From contig NZ_LLXZ01000166.1 of assembly GCF_001440395.1 (NCBI RefSeq), positions 552 through 60,406 of the forward strand: 59,855 nucleotides of DNA, in the 5' to 3' direction. The position numbers and the translations under genes were made by a program. The DNA is from Bradyrhizobium jicamae. GTDB taxonomy: Bacteria > Pseudomonadota > Alphaproteobacteria > Rhizobiales > Xanthobacteraceae. Below, in pieces: positions 41,478 through 49,089 of the stretch (positions are counted from its first letter, which is position 1; every line of letters begins with the position of its first letter). The notes beneath the pieces were generated by a model. It saw nothing but the letters and a program-made list of their open reading frames with translations, made no database searches and was not told the origin of the DNA.

Positions 41478-42857
41478 TTAACCCGCGACCTGCTTGATGC
41501 GGGCAATCAGTTCGTCGACGGCCTTGTCGACCGGCACCTTCTCGCTCACCACGCGGTTCATCGCCTTGGCCCAGACGTTCTCGTTGTTGAGGATCGTGAA
41601 CTTCCAGTTCTTGGTGAAGTCGAACGGCGTGGTGCCGCCGGTGAACTGGTTGTACACGGCCTTGCGATGCCGGTCAGCCTGCCAGAACGGGCTCTGCTGG
41701 CTGGCCGTCGTCACCGGGAACCAGCGGCCGAGCGCGCCCTCGATATAGGGGCGGAGGTTCTCTTCCTGCATCAGGAACTTGATGAACTCCTTGCCCTCCG
41801 CCTTGTTCTTGGCGGCGGTGAACATCAGTCCGGTCTTGACGTCGGAGCGATACTTGATCGGCGTGCCGTCCGGCTTGTTCGGGAAGGACGAGGTGATGAT
41901 GACCTCGTCATAGTTCTTCTTGCCGAGCGCACGCTGTTCCGGCGTCAGCGCCGGATTGTTGGCGTCGTCGAGCCATTTCGCCGCGATCGAGATCGTGAAG
42001 TTGTGCGTCATCACGATCGTCTTGTTGTGGAAGGCGACGTTGTTGTCCGGATCTTTCCAGGTGGTGGAGGAGGGCGGCGTGCAGCCCTTGATATAGGTAT
42101 CGGTATAGTCCTTCAGCGCCTTGATCAGGTTTTCGCGCACCTTGGGATCGTCGACCAGGAGCTTGCCCTCGTCATCGACCAGCTTGACGTTGTGGGCGTC
42201 CATGAAGGTGTAGAACGACTGGAAGCTGTCGGTGGATTCCACGCCCATCGGCTGGCCGACGGCATAGACGCGCTGTCCGGTCGCCTTGCGGCTGGCGGGC
42301 TGGACCTTGTCGCACCAGAACGACCAGTAATCTTCCCACTTGGTCGGGATGTCGCTCTGCTTGAAGCCGGCCTGCTCCAGCATGTCCTGCCAGATCTGCA
42401 CGTGCATGCTCTGCTGCTTCAGCGGGAAGCCGTAATAGGCGCGCTTCTTGGCAACGTCGTTGTAGAGGTTGACGGTCTCCAGCGTGTTCGGCGCGAACGC
42501 CGGCTTCATCGGCGTCATGATATCGGAAAGATCTTCCAGCTTGCCCTCGAACGCCCATTTGCCCTGCGCCTGCACGTCGTAGCTGTCGGAATAGGCGACG
42601 TCGGGCACGGTGCCGGAATCCAGCGCGGCCACCGTCTTCGGGATCATGTCCTGAATGGCGTATTGCGACAGTTCGACCTTGATGCCGGTCTTGGCCTCGA
42701 ACTTCTTGATCGCCTCGAGGAGCGCATCGTCCTCGGACTTGTAAAAGCCTTTGCCGAACCAGACCGTGATGGTCTTCTGCTGGGCGAGCGCGGGTGCAGT
42801 GGCGTAAAACAGCCCGACCGCAGCGACCGCGAGTGAAACTGATCTCCTGGATATCAC
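41478..42857 (-). CDS. ABC transporter extracellular solute-binding protein (sugar type)
   Basis: A 459-residue family 1 binding protein with a signal peptide (ISRRSVSLAVAAVGLFYATAPALAQQ) and the mature start TITVWFGKGFYKSEDDALLEAIKKFE. The GTG start at 42857 has AGGGAG six nt upstream. It is the first gene of a transporter that here lacks its ATPase; an MsmK/UgpC-like ATPase elsewhere must serve it. The substrate is likely a sugar or polyol, not further definable. Confidence 0.9.
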   Translation of the reverse strand: MISRRSVSLAVAAVGLFYATAPALAQQKTITVWFGKGFYKSEDDALLEAIKKFEAKTGIKVELSQYAIQDMIPKTVAALDSGTVPDVAYSDSYDVQAQGKWAFEGKLEDLSDIMTPMKPAFAPNTLETVNLYNDVAKKRAYYGFPLKQQSMHVQIWQDMLEQAGFKQSDIPTKWEDYWSFWCDKVQPASRKATGQRVYAVGQPMGVESTDSFQSFYTFMDAHNVKLVDDEGKLLVDDPKVRENLIKALKDYTDTYIKGCTPPSSTTWKDPDNNVAFHNKTIVMTHNFTISIAAKWLDDANNPALTPEQRALGKKNYDEVIITSSFPNKPDGTPIKYRSDVKTGLMFTAAKNKAEGKEFIKFLMQEENLRPYIEGALGRWFPVTTASQQSPFWQADRHRKAVYNQFTGGTTPFDFTKNWKFTILNNENVWAKAMNRVVSEKVPVDKAVDELIARIKQVAG

Positions 42858-43142
42858 GTTGTTCTCCCTGAAAACGCCGGCTTGTTAACCGGTTGGATAA
42901 TGATAGCGCAACCAAGTGGCGCGATCCAGCCGGGGTGTTGCAAACTTCTGTAGGGGGATATTCGCGGCGCAAATGCGGCAAAGCCTTCGCGCATGTCCGG
43001 GCGTTGGTTCAACCATTTTGGTCTCATGGTTCAATCATTTGCGTCCTCGAATACCGGAAGCCAGGGAGGGAATGGCTGACTGCGTCGCGCGAAAAACAAG
43101 CAAAGTAGAGCGTCCAAGTCGTTCAATGCGTTTTCGGGAAAA
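42858..43142. other. Promoter region of the sugar transporter operon
   Basis: No ORF of note was found. The region contains the double TGGT-N3-ACCA-like motif at 43005-43037. The rest has no clear sigma-70 boxes that I would commit to. Confidence 0.4.
43005..43037. promoter_or_regulatory. Two FadR/GntR-type operator-like sites
   Basis: TGGTTCAACCA (43005-43015) and TGGTTCAATCA (43027-43037) lie 22 bp apart, that is two helical turns on the same face. The first is a perfect TGGT-N3-ACCA palindrome, the form bound by FadR-subfamily GntR regulators. They are about 150-180 nt upstream of the binding-protein gene. No GntR gene lies in the window. Confidence 0.45.
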
Positions 43143-43330
43143 TCACGCCTGCTTGCGCGAACGTAAGCCCCGAATGAATTTCTCCAGAAGGGGAAGTGCT
43201 TCAGACAGCACGAACGCGGCCAGGAAACCGGCAACGAATTGAAGGCGATCATGGTTGCGACGATGAGAGCGCTGAACTTGAGGAACGGTGCCGCCAGCAG
43301 GGGAACAGCTATTTCCACCACCATCATCAA
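43143..43330 (-). pseudogene. Frameshifted gene for a small membrane protein (candidate)
   Basis: Read on the minus strand, one frame gives MMVVEIAVPLLAAPFLKFSA and on to ATMIAFN, clearly a membrane helix. The next frame continues FVAGFLAAFVLSEALPLLEK and ends RSRKQA at a stop at 43143. Joined at the AATTCG near 43238 they make one sensible small membrane protein of about 61 residues. A one-base loss at that spot would explain the break. No family is recognised, and there is no clear ribosome site. Confidence 0.4.
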
Positions 43331-43471
43331 AAGGTGAAGAAGCGATTTCCCTGACCACTGGTCAATTCAATCTGCGAGACGCGAAGACAGCGATAATCGG
43401 CAAAGCCGGCCCACCCGCCAGACCGGCCGCGGCAGAGACATCGACTGTTCGGCCAGGCAGTGCTCGTCCGT

Positions 43472-43633
43472 CTACAGCGTATCGGGCGTGCGTACAGGCG
43501 ACGACTTGTCTTCGTTACGCAGCTCCTGCTCGGCCAGGCGCCAGAATTCGTCCTCTTTGCCTTCGGGCCTGCCGCTGCGCTCCCAGATTTGATAGGCGCG
43601 GTTGTTGATTTCCTTTTCGGTCGGCTCGCTCAT
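43472..43633 (-). CDS. DUF2934-family small protein
   Basis: A 53-residue protein, EKEINNRAYQIWERSGRPEG then FWRLAEQEL, which matches the DUF2934 pattern (RAYxIWExxGxPxG and WxxAExEL). The start at 43633 has a perfect AGGAGGA six nt upstream; the longer frame to 43687 is not needed. Function is unknown. Such genes are abundant in Bradyrhizobium. Confidence 0.8.
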   Translation of the reverse strand: MSEPTEKEINNRAYQIWERSGRPEGKEDEFWRLAEQELRNEDKSSPVRTPDTL

Positions 43634-43711
43634 CCAGGTCCTCCTATGCTGGGCCTCCCTCGGGAATAAGCACGCAGCGAGGAGCAAGGTTCCTGGGCGA
43701 AGCCGGGTAGC

Positions 43712-43891
43712 TCAGAACGAGTACGCCAGCTCAATCTCCGCCTTCAGCGCCGCAATCCGCCGTTCGGCTTCCCTCGCCGTCAGGTTCTTCTCGAACAGCT
43801 TTGGCTGATAGGCCTCGGCGCTGAGCGTCCGGAGCGTCGCCAATTGGCGCGGCGTCATCGGCGCGTCGACCTGGTCCGGAAGGCGGGGCAT
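43712..43891 (-). CDS. DUF3072-like small protein
   Basis: A 59-residue protein with the block APMTPRQLATLRTLSAEAYQ and a second half LTAREAERRIAALKAEIE, like DUF3072. The start is placed at 43891, 6 nt after GGAG. Function is unknown. Confidence 0.7.
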   Translation of the reverse strand: MPRLPDQVDAPMTPRQLATLRTLSAEAYQPKLFEKNLTAREAERRIAALKAEIELAYSF

Positions 43892-43983
43892 CGGGAACTC
43901 CAAGATTCTTTGATCCGGAGCGGACTCTTAACTTGAAATTTGTTCTTTGTTTGTTCTTATAGGGTTCAACCGCAAGGTGGCCC

Positions 43984-44268
43984 ATGGACAACAAGTTGAA
44001 CGAAATTCGCAGAAAAATCAGGCTCTTGCGGACGGAGATGCTGAGCGCGGAGGACGATATCCGCAAACAGGTCAACCGGGACGAAGACTGCTCGGAAGCG
44101 GCCGTTCACCTGATGTCCATGCGAGTCACCATGCTCGGCCTGATCAGCGAGCGGAATCGGCTCGGCGGAGAGGAGCGCCTGCTCAATGTCGATGAGCGGT
44201 TGAAGCTGGATGTCCGCGCCGTCAGCAGGAGGCCTTCGAACGGGACGGTCGACCGCCGTGAGCGATGA
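43984..44268 (+). CDS. Small coiled-coil hypothetical protein
   Basis: A 94-residue charged helical protein (MDNKLNEIRRKIRLLRTEML, DDIRKQVNRDEDCSEAAVHL). It has heptad-like spacing over residues 4-30 and again near LISERNRLGGEERLL. It is not recognised as a named family. CAAGGTGG upstream could serve as a ribosome site. Its stop overlaps the next small gene, suggesting coupled translation. Confidence 0.65.
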   Translation: MDNKLNEIRRKIRLLRTEMLSAEDDIRKQVNRDEDCSEAAVHLMSMRVTMLGLISERNRLGGEERLLNVDERLKLDVRAVSRRPSNGTVDRRER

Positions 44269-44470
44269 TGCGATTGAAGTGATGCGCCGGCAGATTGCCG
44301 AGCTGGACAAGCTCGCGCGTCAGCTCGATCAATCCGGTCTCGACAATGCGCGGGCGCAGCTCCTGCTCTCGCGCAAGCGGGCGGAGCTGGAAAACTTCAT
44401 CAACAGTGGCCGGCGATGTCAGCACCGCTCAGATGGTACGACCACAACGCGGATAGTCCGCCGTGGCTGA
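44258..44470 (+). CDS. Small coiled-coil hypothetical protein, coupled to the previous gene
   Basis: It starts at GTG 44258 inside the end of the upstream gene (11-nt overlap). The 70 residues start SDDAIEVMRRQIAELDKLARQ and continue as an amphipathic helix to about residue 50 (ELENFINSG). The last 20 residues (RCQHRSDGTTTTRIVRRG) are read across the start of the next gene and look unlike the rest, so a recent frameshift at the end is possible. Confidence 0.5.
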   Translation: MSDDAIEVMRRQIAELDKLARQLDQSGLDNARAQLLLSRKRAELENFINSGRRCQHRSDGTTTTRIVRRG

Positions 44471-44619
44471 AAGCCCTGGCGGAAGTCCGGATCCGAGCGA
44501 CGCGGGAGGGCTGGTGCCACGCCCACCTCCAGGCTCGTCGTTGCGATCGATCAATACGCCGAGGCAGCGCTGGGCAATCGGGATTACTTCCTCAACACAA
44601 GCCGCATAGTATCGGCCGC
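44416..44619 (+). pseudogene. Small hypothetical gene with two compensating frameshifts
   Basis: From ATG 44416 the frame reads SPPWLKALAEVRIRATREGW and CHAHLQA, a sensible sequence. It then turns to Arg-rich nonsense, while the +1 frame from 44534 reads LVVAIDQYAEAALGNRDYFL and N (to 44596). After an apparent AC duplication (44597-44598) the first frame resumes with KPHSIGR. The three parts joined resemble a small Bradyrhizobium protein I recall with PPWLKAL, AIDQYAEAALGNRDYF and KPHSIG blocks. Two small indels appear to have broken and re-set the frame. Confidence 0.5.
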
Positions 44620-44643
44620 AGCAATAATAACGGACGGCAAGAT

Positions 44644-44669
44644 CCCGGATATCGCTACGCTCATCCGGG
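44644..44669. repeat. Fragment of a dispersed palindromic repeat
   Basis: CCCGGAT and ATCCGGG enclose 12 nt (ATCGCTACGCTC). It relates to the TGTAGCC-ended element at 29246-29329. It lies between the damaged small gene and the end of the AsmA-like gene. Confidence 0.5.
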
Positions 44670-44701
44670 CTACGCGCTGATGAGACGGCTTTCACGCCAG
44701 A

Positions 44702-46636
44702 CTAGTTCTGCTTCGCGTTATCCGCGGCCTCAGGCGCCGGCTGTCGTGGTCCGCCGGTAAACCTTTCGATCACCGAACGCACCGCATCGCGTGTCTTGCG
44801 GTCCTTTACCGCGTCGAGCAAGGGCGCAGCGCCCGGCGAGCGGCGGATCAGGCTTTCCGGATCGGGGAACACCAGCGGATCGTCCCACGGGCCCTGCACG
44901 ACGAAGGGCAGTTCAAAACCCTTGTCGCCGCCGGCGGCCGCCGGCGTCAGGCTGGCGACGCCCTTGAGATCGTATTCGCGTGACGGCACCGAGGCGGTGC
45001 CGGTCAGCGACAGCCGTGTCGTCGGGCCGTCGACGCGAAGATCCTCGACGGTAGCGATGCCGTCATTGAACCGAACGGAAACGTTGAGATTGTCGTAAGG
45101 CGTCGAGCCGCTGCGCAGATTGCCGCCGCCGGAGAGCGGTCGCCGCTCCAGCCGCTTCAGGAGCTGCTCGACGTTGAAGCCCGCGATCGCGCCGTCGTGG
45201 CCGGTGAGGGTCGCGGTGCCGTCGAGCGAGGAGGCGAGGCCGAACGGGCTCGAGCCGGATGCCGTCAGCGAGAGGCCGAGATTGCCGCGGCCGGACAGTT
45301 TGGTGATGCCGAACAATTCGTTGGCGCAGGTCTGCAGGTCAACATCGGTAAACTGGAGTTGCGCCTTGACGTCGGCGACCGCATCGGAGCGTGCGATCCC
45401 GAGCGAGCCCTTGGCGATGCCGCCATACATCTGCGCTTCGCCGATCGAGAGCGCCAGCGCGCCGCCGCGCAAATTGGCGCCGAACGCGGTGCGGCCGAGC
45501 TTGGTCGGGCCGACCGTCACGCGCGCCGCCGACAGGCGCATGTCGAGATCGGTGGCGGAGAGCGAGGAGAGGTCGAACAATTGCCGGTTCCAGTCGCGCG
45601 CGCCGCTCGCGAGCAGGCGGACGGTCGAAATGTAAGGCGTGAAATCCAGATTGCCTGCCGCCAGCGTCGCTTGCAGCGTCTGGCGGCCATTATTGGCGAC
45701 CGTCATCACGCCCTCGGCGGCGTTGCCGTCGAGTTCGACATTCACGTTGGTCAAGGCCACCGAGGCGCCGACGACATTGGCGCGGGCCTTCAGCGTGAAA
45801 CGGCCGAACCCGCCGCTGCCGGGCACCGGCTGTCCCATCCAGCGCAGGGCGTTGCGCAGCGACAGGCTGTCGACCGAGACCGTGCCCTCCATCATCAGGC
45901 TGGTGCGGTTGGCGACAAAGCCGTCGAAGCCGAGCTTGAGCGGCGCGCTGACCAGCCGCGCCTTCAGGCCGGAGCGGTCGCCGGACAGCATCGCGACGAA
46001 GTCGCTGGCGGAGATCGAGCCGTCGACGCGTTCGCCGCGAAAGTCGAATTGCCCGGTCGCCGCGAACGAGCGCGAGATCGACGGCCAGGCCAGCGAGAGG
46101 TCGATGTCGCCGAGCTGTTCCTTGACGTTGTTGGTGGCGTCCTCGTATTTCAGCACGCCGTCCTGAATTCGGATTTCGGAGAACGACACTTGGTTCTCCG
46201 CGCCGGGCTTCATCGTGCGTGCGATGCGTTCGACGAACGGCGTCCAGTTGCTCTCGCCGCCGGCTTCCCTGACGACGCGGATGTGCGGCCGCAACATCAT
46301 GACGTCGGCGATCTCGAACCGGCGCAGCAACAGCGGCAGCAGGCGCAGGTTTGCCGTCAGCACGTCGACCTGCAACGCGGGGTCGGTGGTGCCGCCGCCC
46401 TTTAGTCCGACATTGTGAAAGGAGACGTAGCTGCCCGGAAATACCGACACGTCGATCGCGCCCGACACGACCAGATCGAGCCCGGTAACCGCGCGGATCT
46501 GCGCCTCGACCGCCTGGCGCAGCGCATCTCGGTTGAGGAACCAGGACGTGCTGATCAGGCCGACCATTGCCGCGGCGAACAGCGCCGCGACCGGCATCCC
46601 GAGGCGCTTCATTCCTTGGGCCATCGTCAATGACAT
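44702..46636 (-). CDS. AsmA-family protein
   Basis: A 644-residue protein with one N-terminal membrane helix (MPVAALFAAAMVGLISTSWFL) and the AsmA start AVEAQIRAVTGLDLVVSG. A long beta-rich region and the C-terminal AsmA_2 block with VEDLRVDGPTTRLSLTG and SLTPAAAGG follow. AsmA-like proteins are anchored in the inner membrane and bridge the periplasm, acting in lipid transport and outer-membrane balance. The gene stands alone and is divergent from scoA. Confidence 0.87.
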   Translation of the reverse strand: MSLTMAQGMKRLGMPVAALFAAAMVGLISTSWFLNRDALRQAVEAQIRAVTGLDLVVSGAIDVSVFPGSYVSFHNVGLKGGGTTDPALQVDVLTANLRLLPLLLRRFEIADVMMLRPHIRVVREAGGESNWTPFVERIARTMKPGAENQVSFSEIRIQDGVLKYEDATNNVKEQLGDIDLSLAWPSISRSFAATGQFDFRGERVDGSISASDFVAMLSGDRSGLKARLVSAPLKLGFDGFVANRTSLMMEGTVSVDSLSLRNALRWMGQPVPGSGGFGRFTLKARANVVGASVALTNVNVELDGNAAEGVMTVANNGRQTLQATLAAGNLDFTPYISTVRLLASGARDWNRQLFDLSSLSATDLDMRLSAARVTVGPTKLGRTAFGANLRGGALALSIGEAQMYGGIAKGSLGIARSDAVADVKAQLQFTDVDLQTCANELFGITKLSGRGNLGLSLTASGSSPFGLASSLDGTATLTGHDGAIAGFNVEQLLKRLERRPLSGGGNLRSGSTPYDNLNVSVRFNDGIATVEDLRVDGPTTRLSLTGTASVPSREYDLKGVASLTPAAAGGDKGFELPFVVQGPWDDPLVFPDPESLIRRSPGAAPLLDAVKDRKTRDAVRSVIERFTGGPRQPAPEAADNAKQN

Positions 46637-46823
46637 ATCCGGATCTGGTTAAACCGAAGTCGGGTTACTGTCTCTAGGGTCTTACTGATTAAGGGGCGCT
46701 GATCGGGGCCAGGCGCCGCAACGGTCAGCCCGTGCCAACCCCCACAACTTGAAGGGTTTTCTTGACGCTTTCAAGGCCGAGATGGCGCAGGATAGGCGGT
46801 TCGGCGGCATAATCCCCGCATCA

Positions 46824-46853
46824 TTGACGCACCGCGAAGAATTCGCCTAATAA
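46824..46853 (+). promoter_or_regulatory. Sigma-70 type promoter of scoAB
   Basis: TTGACG (46824-46829) and TAATAA (46848-46853) are 18 nt apart, good housekeeping boxes. Transcription would start near 46860, about 43 nt before the scoA ATG. Confidence 0.6.
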
Positions 46854-46902
46854 TCCGGATAATGCCGGCTTTCGGCCGATCCCTCCATCAGGTCAGATTT
46901 CC

Positions 46903-47610
46903 ATGAACAAGGTTTATCCCGACGCCAAATCGGCACTCGATGGCGTTCTCAAGGACGGCATGATGATCATGTCCGGCGGCTTCGGTCTGTGCGGCATCGC
47001 CGAGACCCTGTCGGACGCGATCCGCGATTCCGGCGTCAAGGGTTTAACGGTCGTTTCCAACAATGCGGGCGTCGACGGCATCGGCCTCTCCAGGCTGCTG
47101 GAAACGCGGCAGATCAAAAAGATGATCTCGTCCTATGTCGGCGAGAACAAGCTGTTCGCGCAGCAATACCTCGCCGGCGAACTGGAACTCGAATTCAACC
47201 CGCAGGGCACGCTGGCCGAGCGCATCCGCGCCGGCGGCGCTGGTATTCCGGCCTTCTATACCAAGACCGGCGTCGGCACGCTGATCGCCGAAGGCAAGGA
47301 AGTGAAGGAATTCGATGGCGAGAAATACATCATGGAGCGCGGCCTGTTCGCCGATCTCGCGATCGTCCACGCCTGGAAGGGCGACACTGCCGGTAACCTG
47401 ATCTACCGCAAGACCGCGCGCAACTTTAACCCGATGATGGCGACCGCCGCGAAGATCACGGTGGCCGAGGTAGAGGAGCTGGTTCCGGCCGGCGAACTCA
47501 ATCCCGACCACATCCATACGCCCGGCATTTTCGTCAAGCGCATCATCGAGGTCGGCACCGGGAAGAAGCGGATCGAGTTCCGCAACACTCGCCCGCGGCC
47601 CAGCGCATGA
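46903..47610 (+). CDS. scoA: 3-oxoacid (succinyl-CoA) CoA-transferase subunit A
   Basis: A 235-residue alpha subunit with the family I CoA-transferase fold: SGGFGLCGIAETL, VVSNNAGVDGIGL and YLAGELELEFNPQGTLAERIRAGGAGIPAFYT. It moves CoA from succinyl-CoA to acetoacetate or related oxoacids, letting the cell use ketone bodies or polyhydroxybutyrate breakdown products. Its last codons and stop lie in a palindromic repeat. Confidence 0.92.
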   Translation: MNKVYPDAKSALDGVLKDGMMIMSGGFGLCGIAETLSDAIRDSGVKGLTVVSNNAGVDGIGLSRLLETRQIKKMISSYVGENKLFAQQYLAGELELEFNPQGTLAERIRAGGAGIPAFYTKTGVGTLIAEGKEVKEFDGEKYIMERGLFADLAIVHAWKGDTAGNLIYRKTARNFNPMMATAAKITVAEVEELVPAGELNPDHIHTPGIFVKRIIEVGTGKKRIEFRNTRPRPSA

Positions 47611-47651
47611 TCCGGAAAAGTGGCGACCGGTTTTCCGAAAAGATCATGCGC
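47603..47651. repeat. Palindromic repeat overlapping the scoA stop
   Basis: GCGCATGATC (47603-47612) and GATCATGCGC (47642-47651) are perfect 10-bp inverted ends around a GACCGGTTTTCCGAAAA core shared with 10146-10215. The scoA stop TGA (47608-47610) lies inside the left end. Confidence 0.8.
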
Positions 47652-47679
47652 AAACTAAAGAGCATTTGAGGAGCTCCCC

Positions 47680-48330
47680 ATGGCCTGGACCCGTGAACAG
47701 ATGGCCGCGCGCGCCGCGAAAGAGTTGCGCGATGGCTATTACGTCAACCTCGGCATCGGCATTCCGACGCTGGTCTCGAACTACATTCCCGACGGCATCG
47801 ACGTGAACCTGCAGAGCGAGAACGGCATGCTCGGCATGGGCCCGTTTCCGTACGAGGGCGAGGAAGACGCCGACCTCATCAACGCCGGCAAGCAGACGGT
47901 AAGCGAACTGCCGTCGACCAGTTATTTCTCCTCCGCCGATTCCTTCGGCATGGTGCGGGGAGGGCATATCGATCTGTCGATCCTCGGCGCGATGCAGGTG
48001 GCCCAGAACGGCGATCTCGCCAACTGGATGATCCCCGGCAAGATGGTGAAGGGCATGGGCGGCGCGATGGATCTCGTCGCCGGCGTCAAGCGCGTCGTCG
48101 TGGTCATGGAGCACTCCGCCAAGGACGGTCCGAAACTTCTGAAGACCTGCAACCTGCCGCTGACCGGCGAGCGCGTAGTCGACATGGTGGTGACGGATCT
48201 CGCCGTCTTCACCATCGACAAGCACGGCAAGGACGGCATGGCCCTGATCGAGCTCGCCGACGGCGTCACGCTGGACGAGGTCAAGGCCAAAACCGAAGCC
48301 GAGTTCCGCGTCGCGCTGAAGAACGCCTGA
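47680..48330 (+). CDS. scoB: 3-oxoacid CoA-transferase subunit B
   Basis: A 216-residue beta subunit with GIGIPTLVSNYIP and the catalytic glutamate in LQSENGMLGMGP. A GGAG ribosome site precedes the ATG by 6 nt. With scoA it makes the heteromeric enzyme. The spacer to scoA is filled by the repeat. Confidence 0.93.
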   Translation: MAWTREQMAARAAKELRDGYYVNLGIGIPTLVSNYIPDGIDVNLQSENGMLGMGPFPYEGEEDADLINAGKQTVSELPSTSYFSSADSFGMVRGGHIDLSILGAMQVAQNGDLANWMIPGKMVKGMGGAMDLVAGVKRVVVVMEHSAKDGPKLLKTCNLPLTGERVVDMVVTDLAVFTIDKHGKDGMALIELADGVTLDEVKAKTEAEFRVALKNA

Positions 48331-48334
48331 CGCG

Positions 48335-48994
48335 ATGGCGGCGGGGCGGTCGCAACCTGCGATCCGTCCCGCGCGCAACGACGACGCCAGCTTCGTTGGC
48401 CGCAACATCCTGGCCTCGCAGCGCGGCCCGCTGCCGCGCGGCTGGTTCGACATCGCGCTCGGCTGGGATGAGCCGCAATGCCTGTCGTTCGTCGAACGAA
48501 TTGCCACGGCGCAACGGCCGTCATGGTGGCACGTCTCGCAGTTCATCATCGCCGAGGTCGAAGGAAAGCCGGCGGCCTCGCTGTGCGCCTTGCCTGCCTC
48601 CGGCATTGGCCTGGCCGCGAAAGCGGCGATTGAAACGGCGGCGACCGAGAGCGGGCTGACCGCGTCAGATGTGGCTGCGATCTTCCAGCGCGGCGCCTAC
48701 ACCAGGAATTGCTGGGTACAGGGCGGCGACGGCGACTGGCTGATCGAACATGTCGCGGCGCTGCCCGAGTATCGCGGACGCGGGCTGGTGCAGGCGCTGA
48801 TCGATCATGCACTCGTTGCCGGAAGGGACGCAGGCTTCGCGCGGGCGTCGATCTCGTTTCTGATCGGCAACGAGGCAGCCGAGCGATGTTATGCCAAGGC
48901 CGGCTTTGCATTCGCCGAGGAGAAGCGCGATCCGGCGTTCGAAAGGCTCACCGGTTCGCCGGGCTTTCGCCGGTTTGTGCGGACGATCGCGTAG
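48335..48994 (+). CDS. GNAT-family N-acetyltransferase
   Basis: A 219-residue protein. The acetyl-CoA site is seen as LPEYRGRGLVQALIDHAL (the Q/RxxGxG/A-like segment) followed by ASISFLIGNEAAERCYAKAGF. The N-terminal half is divergent and may shape the substrate pocket. It starts 4 nt after scoB, so it is probably in the same operon, but a functional link is not known. The TAG stop is part of a repeat. Confidence 0.85.
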   Translation: MAAGRSQPAIRPARNDDASFVGRNILASQRGPLPRGWFDIALGWDEPQCLSFVERIATAQRPSWWHVSQFIIAEVEGKPAASLCALPASGIGLAAKAAIETAATESGLTASDVAAIFQRGAYTRNCWVQGGDGDWLIEHVAALPEYRGRGLVQALIDHALVAGRDAGFARASISFLIGNEAAERCYAKAGFAFAEEKRDPAFERLTGSPGFRRFVRTIA

Positions 48995-49082
48995 GGTGGG
49001 CAAAGGCGTGTAGCGCCGTGCCCACCATCGATCCGCAATCATCATCCTGAATGGTGGGCACGCTTCGCTTTGCCCACCCTAC
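48991..49082. repeat. Palindromic repeat with GTAGGGTGGGC ends
   Basis: GTAGGGTGGGCAAAG and CTTTGCCCACCCTAC are perfect 15-bp inverted copies 62 nt apart. An inner copy TGCCCACCAT / ATGGTGGGCA adds more pairing. It spans the gap between the convergent GNAT and permease genes, and its left end contains the GNAT stop codon. Confidence 0.85.
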
Positions 49083-49089
49083 ACACTGC

